Translations under genes and position numbers: made by a program
In this document: piece by piece, positions 18,695 through 27,187 of the stretch
Layout: each line of letters starts with the position of its first letter
How positions within the stretch are numbered: position 1 is the first letter of the stretch
The notes under the pieces: model-generated
The model's input: the letters and a program-made list of their open reading frames with translations, nothing else
What the model was told of the DNA's origin: nothing
The model's database searches: none
Assembly (NCBI RefSeq): GCF_042651485.1
Contig: NZ_JBHSDH010000013.1
Location: forward strand, 1,364,001-1,428,000
Direction: 5' to 3'
Length of the DNA: 64,000 bases
Source: Sphingorhabdus_B arenilitoris
GTDB lineage: Bacteria; Pseudomonadota; Alphaproteobacteria; Sphingomonadales; Sphingomonadaceae

Positions 18695-19453
18695 TTATCC
18701 GCCGGTCGTTTTTGACTTAGGCACAAAGCCGTCTTCGGTCAGCGTCATCTTGTCGAGTTCCAGCCCAGATTTCCGGCTGCCTTCCATCGATGCTTTGGCG
18801 AATTGGTCGGCCACCGCTTTGTTGGTCTTGGCCTCTTCGGCGATGCTGCTGAAATACAGGATATTCAGCATCAATTCTTCGGCCATCTTCTGCTTATCCG
18901 CATCCGAAGAGGCGACGAATTCAGGGGAGGAGGCAAAGCCGCGCGCGGCTTGATTTGCAACGGCGCGATAAGAGGCGGGCGATGGGTCGTCATAATAGCG
19001 GTTGGCCAGGCCCCAATATACGATCCAGTAAATGGCATAGACATCGGCGACATTATTCGGGTCCAGCCCAAGCTGATTAATTGCGCCGCTGACGGTGCCG
19101 ATGACATCCATGGAGTTCACCAGCAGCTGCAACTGCGCCCCATTGCCCGGATTTTGCTTCTCCGCATGGGCGATAAAGGCCTGCATGTTCGCGCGGGTGC
19201 GTGATGAGGAGGGGGTGTAGGTGAGGGAGGATACAGGAGCGGTTACCTTTGATCTTATTGGGTCATTTTCTGTGTTAGAATTTTCTTCGGCAACTTCCCG
19301 ACCAATATTGTCAGCAGCAAAATAGGATGCGGTTTGCACTGGAGGCGGTAAACTAAGCGTCCATTGAGCCGATGCAGTTGTCGCCGACAAGCCAACGGCA
19401 ACGCAAACTGTTGTTCCCACAATTACGCGCACCAAGCCAGTATGTTTCGCCAT
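18695..19453 (-). CDS. Secreted protein of unknown function (paralogue of the downstream gene)
   Basis: The 252-residue product has a signal peptide (VGTTVCVAVGLSATTASA) and the same domain as the gene at 17868. It runs from VSSLTYTPSSSRTRANMQAF through QAARGFASSPEFVASSDADK to SGLELDKMTLTEDGFVP. The ATG at 19453 is chosen because GGGAGGA stands at proper distance; the frame continues to 19486. The intergenic gap to the paralogue is 116 bases, and both are read in the same direction. Function unknown. Confidence 0.75.
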   Translation of the reverse strand: MAKHTGLVRVIVGTTVCVAVGLSATTASAQWTLSLPPPVQTASYFAADNIGREVAEENSNTENDPIRSKVTAPVSSLTYTPSSSRTRANMQAFIAHAEKQNPGNGAQLQLLVNSMDVIGTVSGAINQLGLDPNNVADVYAIYWIVYWGLANRYYDDPSPASYRAVANQAARGFASSPEFVASSDADKQKMAEELMLNILYFSSIAEEAKTNKAVADQFAKASMEGSRKSGLELDKMTLTEDGFVPKSKTTGG

Positions 19454-19548
19454 TCCATCCTCCCACGTCACCGCTAACGCACTCACACGAGTGCATTATC
19501 CATTACCAATAAATATAGTTGGGATTACGTAAAGACAATCAATAAATA

Positions 19549-19690
19549 ACGGTGGCCTGGGACGGCATCTTTCCCCCAAGGCCACATTTTGGTCCGGGCT
19601 TGCAGGGTAAACCTGCGGCTTTGGTGATGGACCCCCGCATTCGCGGGGGTGACGGAATGGGGACGGCGGGGTTACCGGCCATGCCGCGCC
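19549..19690. repeat. Intergenic palindrome-containing repeat (REP-like)
   Basis: This non-coding stretch between two minus-strand genes contains a perfect hairpin, ACCCCCGC-ATTC-GCGGGGGT (19631-19650), set in GATGG...GACGGA. Similar GC-rich palindromes are scattered in many sphingomonad genomes as REP-like elements. Only one copy is visible here, so its repeat nature is inferred. It could also act as a transcription end for the helicase gene. Confidence 0.4.
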
Positions 19691-19713
19691 GTAATGGCCC
19701 TGCGCCTTTGTGC

Positions 19714-21084
19714 TTAATCGCCGAAACCTACGCCCAGAAAATCGGGCAGCGGGCCGTTCCAGCCATCGTCATTGCCGTCATTGACATCGGATTTTTTGGC
19801 TGACTTGGCTTTGGCGGGCGGGGGCGTTTTGGGTTTGCTATCGCTGCGCGCTGGACGTTTTGGACGGTCGTCTTTTGGCCTATCGGATTTCGCCCGCGCC
19901 GTTTTTTTATCTGCCGGTTTTTTATCAGCGGGTTTCTCCGCTTTTTCGTCTGCGCCGGACGCAGATTCAGGCGCGCCGCTGTCGCGGGCGATTTTATAGC
20001 CGACCAGCTTTTCAATATTGTCGATCGCTTCTTCATCGGCTTTGGTGACGAAGGTATAGGCCTTGCCCTTGGCACCGGCGCGTCCGGTGCGGCCAATGCG
20101 GTGGACATAATCATCGGGATGCCAAGGCGCGTCATAGTTGAACACATGGCTGACGCCTTTAATATCCAATCCGCGCGCGGCAACGTCGGATGCGACAAGC
20201 AGATTAATCTCCCCGCTTTTGAACAGAGCCAGCTGCGCTTGGCGTGTTGCCTGATCAATATCGCCGTGGATTTCGCCGGCGCGGAAACCATCGCGGGTTA
20301 GCGATTTATTCAAATCGCGCACGGTGGTTTTGCGGTTGCAAAAAATAATGCCTGTCTCAACCTTTTCCGCCCGCAGTAAATCGCTCAGCTTTGCCCGTTT
20401 GCGGTTGGCCGCAACGCTGACCAGTTTCTGTTCGATGTTGACATTCGCCGTCGCCGGGCGGGCAACCTCAATATATTTGGGATTGGTCAGGAATTTGTCG
20501 GCCAGCTTTTTAATCGGCGGCGGCATCGTTGCGCTGAATAACAATGTCTGACGCTGCGCCGGAAGCTTGGTGCAGATTTCTTCGATGTCCGGGATGAAAC
20601 CCATATCGAGCATCCGGTCCGCCTCATCAATCACCAAAAGGTCGCAGCCGGTCAGCAAGATATTGCCGCGCGCGAACAAGTCCATCAGGCGTCCGGGAGT
20701 CGCGATAAGCACATCGACGCCTTTTTCCAGCGCCTTTACCTGATCCCCCATCGACACGCCGCCAATCAACAGCGCCATGGATAGATTGCTATATTTGCCA
20801 TATTTTTCGAAATTTTCGGCCACCTGCGCGGCCAGTTCGCGGGTCGGTTCCAAAATCAACGACCGCGGCATCCGCGCCCGTGCCCTGCCCTGCGCCAGAA
20901 TATCGATCATCGGCAGGACGAAAGATGCGGTTTTGCCGGTGCCCGTTTGGGCAATGCCGATAATATCCTTCATCATCAAAACCGGCGGGATCGCCTGTTC
21001 CTGAATAGGGGTTGGCTCGGTATAACCTGCCTCGGTCACGGCACGCAATAATTCGTCAGAAAGACCGATGTCGGCAAATAGCAT
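19714..21084 (-). CDS. rhlE: DEAD-box ATP-dependent RNA helicase (RhlE type)
   Basis: This cytoplasmic RNA helicase carries the Q motif region YTEPTPIQEQAIP, Walker A AQTGTGKT, DEAD in VIDEADRMLDMG, SAT in LFSATMPPP and HRIGRTGRAG. The C-terminal tail after about residue 370 is Lys/Pro/Ala-rich and low in complexity, typical for RNA contact by RhlE homologues. The start at 21084 (MLFADIGLSDELL) fits the family; 14 extra codons upstream remain open. Likely roles are ribosome assembly or RNA decay, but this is general family knowledge. Confidence 0.9.
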   Translation of the reverse strand: MLFADIGLSDELLRAVTEAGYTEPTPIQEQAIPPVLMMKDIIGIAQTGTGKTASFVLPMIDILAQGRARARMPRSLILEPTRELAAQVAENFEKYGKYSNLSMALLIGGVSMGDQVKALEKGVDVLIATPGRLMDLFARGNILLTGCDLLVIDEADRMLDMGFIPDIEEICTKLPAQRQTLLFSATMPPPIKKLADKFLTNPKYIEVARPATANVNIEQKLVSVAANRKRAKLSDLLRAEKVETGIIFCNRKTTVRDLNKSLTRDGFRAGEIHGDIDQATRQAQLALFKSGEINLLVASDVAARGLDIKGVSHVFNYDAPWHPDDYVHRIGRTGRAGAKGKAYTFVTKADEEAIDNIEKLVGYKIARDSGAPESASGADEKAEKPADKKPADKKTARAKSDRPKDDRPKRPARSDSKPKTPPPAKAKSAKKSDVNDGNDDGWNGPLPDFLGVGFGD

Positions 21085-21268
21085 ATAGGGTTCCGGAAAA
21101 TGAGTATCTGGCTGAGCATGTCGCATCCGCCTCAGCTGGGCCTGCGCTTAGGCGATGATCCCGCCAAATGTCAAGAAAATAGCCACTTGGCCCGCTATGA
21201 CCGCGACGGAATTTCGGGTAAAAAGACGGTAGGCCAAGCGAACAGCGGCCGCAGGGTCCTGAACCCAT

Positions 21269-21784
21269 CTACCGCTTTGCGACCAACAGGCGGAATTTAT
21301 CAATCTCGCATTTCGCACCCGTGCGGGCGTGCATGATGTCGCGATCTTCGCATAAATTGCCATCGGAGGGGCGTTCCATATACGCGCCTGCGTAAAATTC
21401 CCGGGATAGGCAGCCATCAGCCAAATAGGCGCGAACCAAGCTGCCATCACGGGTCAGTAATTCCAGATTTTGTTTATTCCCGCTGCCACTGCGAAAGCCG
21501 ATAAATTGCGACATTGCATAGCATTTGCGAGCTTTCTTTTCGGAAAAATTCTCCGATGACGGGACGGTCCGCCCAAAGGTATCCCGGTTATTGATCGGCG
21601 ATACGCGGATGATGACGCGGCTTTGCACCCGCACCTGAAAATAACCGTTGCTTGCATCAATTTGCGGAATCATCTGACGGCCCAGAAAGCTGATGCCTTC
21701 TTTGCTCCATGCCGCTGCATTGCCCGCCATTACCCCGCCGGCCAAGCTTAAAAAGATGAGGAATTTCCGCAATCCGAATCCCAT
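21269..21784 (-). CDS. Secreted hypothetical protein, 171 aa
   Basis: Function not recognised. The product begins with a signal peptide (FLIFLSLAGGVMAGNAAA) and has five Cys in the mature part (KCYAMS, GCLS, LCED, KCEID), suggesting disulfide bonds in the periplasm. The central part contains RVQSRVIIRVSPIN and a basic segment. It lies between the helicase and a divergent FAD-linked dehydrogenase and shows no operon partner. Confidence 0.65.
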   Translation of the reverse strand: MGFGLRKFLIFLSLAGGVMAGNAAAWSKEGISFLGRQMIPQIDASNGYFQVRVQSRVIIRVSPINNRDTFGRTVPSSENFSEKKARKCYAMSQFIGFRSGSGNKQNLELLTRDGSLVRAYLADGCLSREFYAGAYMERPSDGNLCEDRDIMHARTGAKCEIDKFRLLVAKR

Positions 21785-21889
21785 AAAATCCTGTATAGCG
21801 TGATTATTTAGACCATGCGATTGAACATGGCATTAATTGATACGCCGATAACCCGATAAAAGTGGCGATAAAATAGCGGAAAGGACAAT

Positions 21890-23329
21890 ATGACCGGCAT
21901 GGGATCAAAACAGGACGCATTGGATGCTTTTCGTAAACTGCTGGGACCGAAAGGCTATAGCGATGATCCGGATGTCCTGTCGCCATGGCTGACCGATTGG
22001 CGCGGACGGTATACAGGCCGCGCGGCGGCAATGCTGTCGCCTGCCAATAGTGCTGAGGTATCTGCGCTGGTAAAAATCGCCGCCGCCCATAAAATCGCGC
22101 TGGTTCCTCAGGGCGGCAATAGCGGTATGGTCGCTGGCGCTACCCCCGATGAGACAGGCGACGCCGTGCTATTGTCGATGCGGCGGATGGATCAGATCAT
22201 AGGGTTCAACGAAGGCGAGCGCACGATATGCTGCGAAGCGGGTGTGATCTTACAAAATCTGCATGACGTTGCGGCGAGCCGCGGGTTACGATTTCCGCTG
22301 ACCCTGGGCGGCAAAGGGTCGGCGACGATTGGCGGCCTGATTTCCACCAATGCGGGCGGCACACAGGTCCTGCGCCATGGGACCATGCGGGCGTTGGTAA
22401 ATGGTATAGAAGCCGTGCTGCCCGACGGGTCGATCTATGACGGTCTGTCGCCGCTGAAAAAAGACAATCGCGGTTATGACCTGAAGCATTTGATGATTGG
22501 CGCAGAAGGAACACTGGGCATTGTCACCGCTGCAAATTTACAGCTGGTGCCCGCGCTCATTGATCGCTGCGTTATATGGGCCGGGGTGGAAAGCCCGCAG
22601 GCCGCACATCAGCTGCTATTATTCATGCAGTCAAAATTGCGCGAGCAGTTGGAAGGCTTCGAGATATTGCCGCGCCGTGCGCTGACCGCTGTGCTCAAAC
22701 ATATTGATGGCACGCGGCCGCCGTTAACGGGCAATCATTCATGGCATGTCTTGATGGAAATTGTGCAGGATGATCCCGCCGCCGACGCGCCGGGCGATAT
22801 TGCCGCCGAGATTATGGCGCAGGCGCTGCAACAGAATTTGATCGAAGATGCTGCGTGTTCGGTCAACGAAACGCAAGCCGAAGCCTTTTGGAAAATTCGT
22901 GACTCGGTCGCGGAGGCCGAACGCGCCGAAGGGCCCGCACTACAGCATGACATCAGCGTGCCGGTTGCGGATATGGCCCGCTTCATCACCGATGAAAGCC
23001 CGCAAATCGAAGCCGCCTTTCCAGGCACACAAATTGTTGCCTTCGGTCATTTGGGCGATGGCAATATTCATTTTCATGTGAAAGCGCCAAAGGATGCCGA
23101 CCCGAAAAACTGGTATGAAAATAATATGGCAGCGATCAGCGCCGCCGTATATGACCGGGTTACCAGCTATAAAGGGTCCATTTCGGCCGAACATGGCATT
23201 GGTCAGTTAAAGGTGAGAGAATTGGCGCGATTGGCCGATCCAGCGCGGTTGTTAACGCTGCGTGCGATTAAGAAAGCAATGGATCCGGACGGAATTATGA
23301 ACCCTGGAAAGCTTGTTCCTCTTGCCTAG
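21890..23329 (+). CDS. FAD-binding oxidoreductase, D-2-hydroxyacid dehydrogenase (GlcD/D-2-hydroxyglutarate dehydrogenase family)
   Basis: The 479-residue flavoenzyme of the PCMH/VAO type has the FAD-binding segment PQGGNSGMVAGATPD near residue 72 and TIGGLISTNAGG near 148. The C-terminal metal and substrate part has AFGHLGDGNIHFHVKAP and the family signature SAEHGIGQLK. It oxidises a D-2-hydroxyacid to the 2-oxoacid; D-lactate, D-2-hydroxyglutarate and glycolate are all possible. The start is ATG 21890 after AAGGACA; a second ATG is at 21899. SapC follows 58 bases later. Confidence 0.88.
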   Translation: MTGMGSKQDALDAFRKLLGPKGYSDDPDVLSPWLTDWRGRYTGRAAAMLSPANSAEVSALVKIAAAHKIALVPQGGNSGMVAGATPDETGDAVLLSMRRMDQIIGFNEGERTICCEAGVILQNLHDVAASRGLRFPLTLGGKGSATIGGLISTNAGGTQVLRHGTMRALVNGIEAVLPDGSIYDGLSPLKKDNRGYDLKHLMIGAEGTLGIVTAANLQLVPALIDRCVIWAGVESPQAAHQLLLFMQSKLREQLEGFEILPRRALTAVLKHIDGTRPPLTGNHSWHVLMEIVQDDPAADAPGDIAAEIMAQALQQNLIEDAACSVNETQAEAFWKIRDSVAEAERAEGPALQHDISVPVADMARFITDESPQIEAAFPGTQIVAFGHLGDGNIHFHVKAPKDADPKNWYENNMAAISAAVYDRVTSYKGSISAEHGIGQLKVRELARLADPARLLTLRAIKKAMDPDGIMNPGKLVPLA

Positions 23330-23387
23330 CGGCGGACACATACGTAAAGCGCTCGGTCAATAGCTTTTTTCTAACGGAGTTTTTCAA

Positions 23388-24176
23388 ATGGCGAGCGCAG
23401 CGGCACAACAATCCCTTCCCTTATTCTACAAAGACCTGATTCCTTTGAACAGTAAAGAGCATTCGGATTGGAAAACCAAATCGCTGGACGATGCAAAATT
23501 CATGGAAGGCCAACATGCCATCCCATTGACCATTGAAGAATTTGTGTCTGCGGGCCGTCATTTCCCGATCATTTTTTCGGATTCGGACACGCCAGTACCA
23601 TTGGTGTTGATGGGCCTGAATGAAGGCGTCAATATTTTCATGGATGACGCCGGGAAATTCACCAATCCGGTTTATCTGCCGGCTTATATCCGCCGCTATC
23701 CATTTCTGTTGGCGCGGCTCAATCCCGATAGTGACGAATTGTCACTCTGCTTTGACCCGACCAGCGAAGCAGTGGGTGAGATGAAGAAGGAGAAGGACGC
23801 CCTTCCTTTGTTCGAAGATAATAAGCCCTCGGAAAACACACAGAATATTCTGAAATTCTGTGAAGATTTTGAACAGGCCGGTGCTCGCACACAGGCATTT
23901 ATGGAAGAATTGAAGAAGCTTGACCTGTTGATGGACGGCGAAGTGTCGATCAGCCAAGTGGGCAACGACACTCCATTTGTCTATCGCGGGTTCAAAATGG
24001 TCGATGAAGAAAAACTGCGCGATATGACAGGCGACAAGCTGCGCAAAATAAACCAGAATGGTATGCTACCCTTGATCCATGCGCATCTGTTTTCGCTGCA
24101 ATTGATGCGCGATATATTTGCACAACAGGTTCAACAGGGTAAAGTGCCGCAAGTGACACAAGCACCTGCGGCCTGA
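23388..24176 (+). CDS. SapC family protein
   Basis: The product resembles the SapC family (PF07277): LPLFYKDLIPLNSKEHSDWK, then EFVSAGRHFPIIFSDSDTPV and LMGLNEGVNIFMDDAGKF. SapC proteins were first described as S-layer or peptide-transport related and their role in alphaproteobacteria is unclear; they are often near TonB-dependent receptors, but none is here. No signal peptide is visible. It is 262 residues, with a good upstream site (AACGGAG). Confidence 0.85.
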   Translation: MASAAAQQSLPLFYKDLIPLNSKEHSDWKTKSLDDAKFMEGQHAIPLTIEEFVSAGRHFPIIFSDSDTPVPLVLMGLNEGVNIFMDDAGKFTNPVYLPAYIRRYPFLLARLNPDSDELSLCFDPTSEAVGEMKKEKDALPLFEDNKPSENTQNILKFCEDFEQAGARTQAFMEELKKLDLLMDGEVSISQVGNDTPFVYRGFKMVDEEKLRDMTGDKLRKINQNGMLPLIHAHLFSLQLMRDIFAQQVQQGKVPQVTQAPAA

Positions 24177-24229
24177 TTTAAGTAAGCCAGCCTTGGTTCA
24201 TGTCGTCACCTGTTTTTAAGGAGGACGGC

Positions 24230-24772
24230 ATGAACCATATGAACATCAGCAAATATTCAAAAGGTGCGATCGCTTTTCACTGGATCATTGCTGCGTTGGT
24301 GATTGCCAATATTGGCCTTGCCGAATTGACGGAGGATATGACCCGCGCCGCTCGGGGACCTTATATGGACCTGCATAAATCCTTTGGAATATGCATCTTG
24401 TTCCTGACTTTTTTACGATTGGGCTGGCGTTGGACGCACCCGCGCCCTGCCTTGCCCGCATCGCTTGCTGGGTGGGAACGGTTGCTGTCCAAAGCTGTAC
24501 ATTTTGTCTTTTACGTCCTGCTAATCGGGATGCCGCTGGGCGGGTGGCTGTGGATGTCGACTCATGGCGACAAAGCCGCCATTGATATGTTTGGCCTGTT
24601 CACGATGCCGGTTCTGCCTGTCACCGGCAATGAGGCTTTGGGCGACCTGCTGCATGAAGGGCATGAGATAGGCGGCAAGGCGATGCTGATACTGGTCATC
24701 CTGCATATTCTTGCCGCGCTCAAACATCAGTTAATCGACCGTATGCCGTTTATTCAGCGTATGTGGCCGTAA
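24230..24772 (+). CDS. Cytochrome b561 (CybB family)
   Basis: This is a four-helix inner-membrane di-haem protein. Haem-ligand histidines are suggested by IAFHWIIAALV in helix 1, DLHKSFGICILFLTF, KAVHFVFYVLLIGMPLGGW and ILVILHILAALKHQ. Members pass electrons to or from ubiquinone, and CybB can oxidise superoxide. The ATG at 24230 follows AAGGAGG at ideal spacing, so the longer frame from 24200 is rejected. 180 residues, the usual length. Confidence 0.9.
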   Translation: MNHMNISKYSKGAIAFHWIIAALVIANIGLAELTEDMTRAARGPYMDLHKSFGICILFLTFLRLGWRWTHPRPALPASLAGWERLLSKAVHFVFYVLLIGMPLGGWLWMSTHGDKAAIDMFGLFTMPVLPVTGNEALGDLLHEGHEIGGKAMLILVILHILAALKHQLIDRMPFIQRMWP

Positions 24773-24792
24773 CAACAATAGTGGCCCTGCCG

Positions 24793-25191
24793 TTATTCAT
24801 CCACGCATAACCGGACGTCATGATGATACAGCAAATGACGGCCATCGCGGCCGATCATTTCGGCGCATAATTGATCAAAAACCGGGGCGGCTCCTTCTCT
24901 AGCGGCGCGGATTAAGCGAATGAGCAGCATTTCGTCAATGCTGACACCCCGGCAGCAGGGCCTGCATATAGCGAACCGGTCTGGCCAAATTTGTTGTACA
25001 ACCTCCATCATCACACCAAAACGCATTGCGATAATCGATGATCCCAAATAGCGCGATATATGCGGCAAGGGATCTTCTCCGGCATGGCGCATTACGAACC
25101 AGCTGCGCACCGACAAGATCAAACAAGCATCATTTTTTGGCACATCATACAAACAGTTATCAGCAGCCGGGAAGATTTTAGAAAGCAGCAT
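24793..25191 (-). CDS. Small hypothetical protein, DUF6628-like
   Basis: I do not recognise a function. The product of about 132 residues contains a Cys pair in AICRPCCRGVSIDEMLLIRLI and the Ala/Leu helices around it. This arrangement is reminiscent of the small sphingomonad family DUF6628, but the match is from memory. Start choice: the ATG at 25191 has GGAG at 6 bases; the open frame continues to 25281. Tail-to-tail with the cytochrome b561 gene. Confidence 0.5.
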   Translation of the reverse strand: MLLSKIFPAADNCLYDVPKNDACLILSVRSWFVMRHAGEDPLPHISRYLGSSIIAMRFGVMMEVVQQIWPDRFAICRPCCRGVSIDEMLLIRLIRAAREGAAPVFDQLCAEMIGRDGRHLLYHHDVRLCVDE

Positions 25192-25435
25192 CGACATCTC
25201 CGAAACATGGACTGTGCATATCGGCAGCCCTTTAATGCAAATCGTTCGCATTATCATTATATCAATTGGAGAGGGCGTCAAGGCCTGTTTTTCCTACCAC
25301 TGCAAACGAGGAGAAATTTGGCCGATATGCCGTCAACTTTACCGAATTGGCAGCATTTGCAGCCCATTTCGTCGCAGCGCAGCATTTTTTACGTTTATGC
25401 TATTGATTTTGCCGACGGCGAGGGCCAAATACCGG

Positions 25436-25541
25436 ATAGGACAGGATGACCTCCCTCCCTCTATCCTGTCCTATGGGTGCCGAAACTCGGCCCCAACTCC
25501 CTGAACCTTGGCCACCCGGGATTTTTCCCGGGTGGTTTTTT
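25436..25541 (+). ncRNA. Candidate structured small RNA with CCUCCC-rich loop
   Basis: There is no open frame of note here, but three hairpins lie in line. Hairpin 1 is a perfect 12-bp stem (ATAGGACAGGAT with ATCCTGTCCTAT, 25436-25474) and its 15-base loop reads GACCTCCCTCCCTCT. Hairpin 2 (25475-25494) pairs GGG-GCCGA with TCGGC-CCC. Hairpin 3 (25512-25535) is a 9-bp stem CCACCCGGG / CCCGGGTGG followed by six T, an intrinsic terminator on the plus strand with no plus-strand gene upstream. Repeated CCTCC in a loop is typical of alphaproteobacterial anti-Shine-Dalgarno small RNAs. The 5' end is inferred from the first stem. Confidence 0.6.
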
Positions 25542-25584
25542 CTAGCGCAGCGGCCGTGACAGAATGGCTGTGACCGAACGTCTC

Positions 25585-26478
25585 TCACTCGGCAGCAATT
25601 GGTACATCATTATCAAGGACCGCGTCGGCCAATATCTGCGTCAAATCGGTAACTAGCTTTGCAATCCGCGCAACGCCGTCCACTGGTTCACGCAGTAGCT
25701 CGTCGAGATAGAGCGAGCGGTCCACCTCCAATTGAATAGCATGAATATTGGCGGCGGGCCTACCATGGCGGCGCAGGATATAATCGCCCGCATAGGGATA
25801 GTTGAGATTGACCGCAAAACCGCTCATTCGAATATGAGAGAGCGCCAATTCGGAAAATCGGCTGGATGCGCTGCGCCCATATTGGTCGCCAATGACAAAG
25901 CGCGGCGGATCGGGGATTATTTTATCATCGACCGGCGGCATAGAATGCAGATCGAGCAGCAACGCCGCACCAAAGCGGCGGCGCATGGCGGACAATATCT
26001 GGTCAATCTGGGCATGATAGGGCCGGTGGACCATGCCAATGCGTTGTTCTACATCCTCGCGCTCCAACGACCGCTTCCAAATATCGCCTAGCCCCGACAA
26101 TCGGCGTGGGATCAGGCCAAGACCGCCGCGCTGTTTCGCGCTGGGTGACGGTAATTCGGTTCTATCCAATCCCGCGACCATTTCGGCGTCAATATCCTGC
26201 TCATCCCGGTTCAGGTCGATCCATGCACGCGCATATTTGGCCATGATAACAGGGACACCCGCTGCAACAGCGCCGCGCGCCAATAGATCGACATAACGGT
26301 CCTCCAAACGAACAAGGCTGTCGGCGGGTAACCGCAGATTTTCAATGATACCTGCTGGGTAATCGCGTCCAGCGTGGGGTACAGAGATCAAAATCGGGAT
26401 CGACGGGTTAGAAACGTTATAGACAGCAAATGCGTCCGATTGTCGGCACAGCTGTAATGCAGCCTGATCGCTATCCAT
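25585..26478 (-). CDS. hutG: N-formylglutamate amidohydrolase
   Basis: Hydrolyses N-formylglutamate to glutamate and formate, the last step of one histidine degradation route. The family pattern is ILISVPHAGRDYPAG near the N-terminus, then LEDRYVDLLARGA, ARAWIDLNRDEQDID and LLLDLHSMPP. It is 297 residues with ATG at 26478. No other hut gene is nearby. The pairing with cpdR and tRNA-Val agrees with sphingomonad gene order as I know it. Confidence 0.9.
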   Translation of the reverse strand: MDSDQAALQLCRQSDAFAVYNVSNPSIPILISVPHAGRDYPAGIIENLRLPADSLVRLEDRYVDLLARGAVAAGVPVIMAKYARAWIDLNRDEQDIDAEMVAGLDRTELPSPSAKQRGGLGLIPRRLSGLGDIWKRSLEREDVEQRIGMVHRPYHAQIDQILSAMRRRFGAALLLDLHSMPPVDDKIIPDPPRFVIGDQYGRSASSRFSELALSHIRMSGFAVNLNYPYAGDYILRRHGRPAANIHAIQLEVDRSLYLDELLREPVDGVARIAKLVTDLTQILADAVLDNDVPIAAE

Positions 26479-26622
26479 CCGTATGCATTTCTCTGGTCAT
26501 TTCTTATCCTTAACGCTTTTGACAGAAAAATGCACCTCATGTAGAAAAAATTAAATCTATCACGCTATAGGGCATAACCATAAACCGCGTAGGATACAGC
26601 GGCCAATAACACAGGATGTAAG

Positions 26623-27000
26623 ATGACTCGTATTTTGCTCGCCGAAGATGAACAGGCCATGCGCGAATATCTGGCCCGGGCGCTGGAAAAAAATGGTTAT
26701 GAAGTGGTCGCTGTCGATCGCGGTACCGAAGCTGCGCCTTTGTTGGAAAATGAGCATTTCGACCTGCTGCTGACCGATATTGTCATGCCGGAAATGGACG
26801 GGATCGAGCTTGCCCGCCATTGCAGCAAAGTGTCGCCCAAAACGCAGGTGATGTTCATCACGGGGTTTTCGGGCGTGGTGCTGCGCGCTGGTGAGAGCGT
26901 GCCCAATGCCAAAATCCTATCCAAACCATTCCACCTCAAAGATCTAGTCCTCGAAGTAGAACGCATATTTGCCCCCGAAAGCGCAAGCGGGCTTAATTGA
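26623..27000 (+). CDS. cpdR: Single-domain response regulator CpdR
   Basis: This is a receiver domain without an output domain, 125 residues. The acidic pocket is AEDEQ at residues 7-11, the phosphorylated Asp is D52 in LLLTDIVMPEMDG, and the conserved Lys is in LSKPF. In Caulobacter, unphosphorylated CpdR primes ClpXP to degrade cell-cycle proteins, and the CckA-ChpT relay controls it. The similarity over the full length (ARALEKNGYEVVAVDRG) supports CpdR rather than another receiver. Followed by tRNA-Val. Confidence 0.88.
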   Translation: MTRILLAEDEQAMREYLARALEKNGYEVVAVDRGTEAAPLLENEHFDLLLTDIVMPEMDGIELARHCSKVSPKTQVMFITGFSGVVLRAGESVPNAKILSKPFHLKDLVLEVERIFAPESASGLN

Positions 27001-27043
27001 CTCTTGCCCAGAATCGCAAGCCTCGCTAGAGGGACCGAACCAT

Positions 27044-27118
27044 GGACGTATAGCTCAGCGGTAGAGCACTGCATTGACATTGCAGGGGTCGCAAGTTCAA
27101 ACCTTGCTACGTCCACCA
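27044..27118 (+). tRNA. tRNA-Val (anticodon GAC)
   Basis: The acceptor stem GGACGTA pairs with TACGTCC. The D arm is GCTC/GAGC, the anticodon stem CTGCA/TGCAG has the loop TTGACAT (anticodon GAC), and the T arm contains GTTCAAA. CCA is encoded. 75 bases. Confidence 0.97.
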
Positions 27119-27187
27119 TTTTCCCTTCACCTGCACCTTAAAAATTTGCGCTAGCGCTCCGTGGTGGGGCTTGTTAGTCATGGTCCT

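Noticed and set aside
25060..25504. Plus-strand frames of 96 and 129 codons
   Set aside because: They run antisense to the DUF6628-like gene and into the small-RNA hairpins; no ribosome binding site or protein-like composition.
25436..25541. SRP 4.5S RNA, 6S RNA or tmRNA
   Set aside because: The conserved GGAAG/GCA loops of SRP RNA, the large open bubble of 6S RNA and the tRNA-like end of tmRNA are not present.
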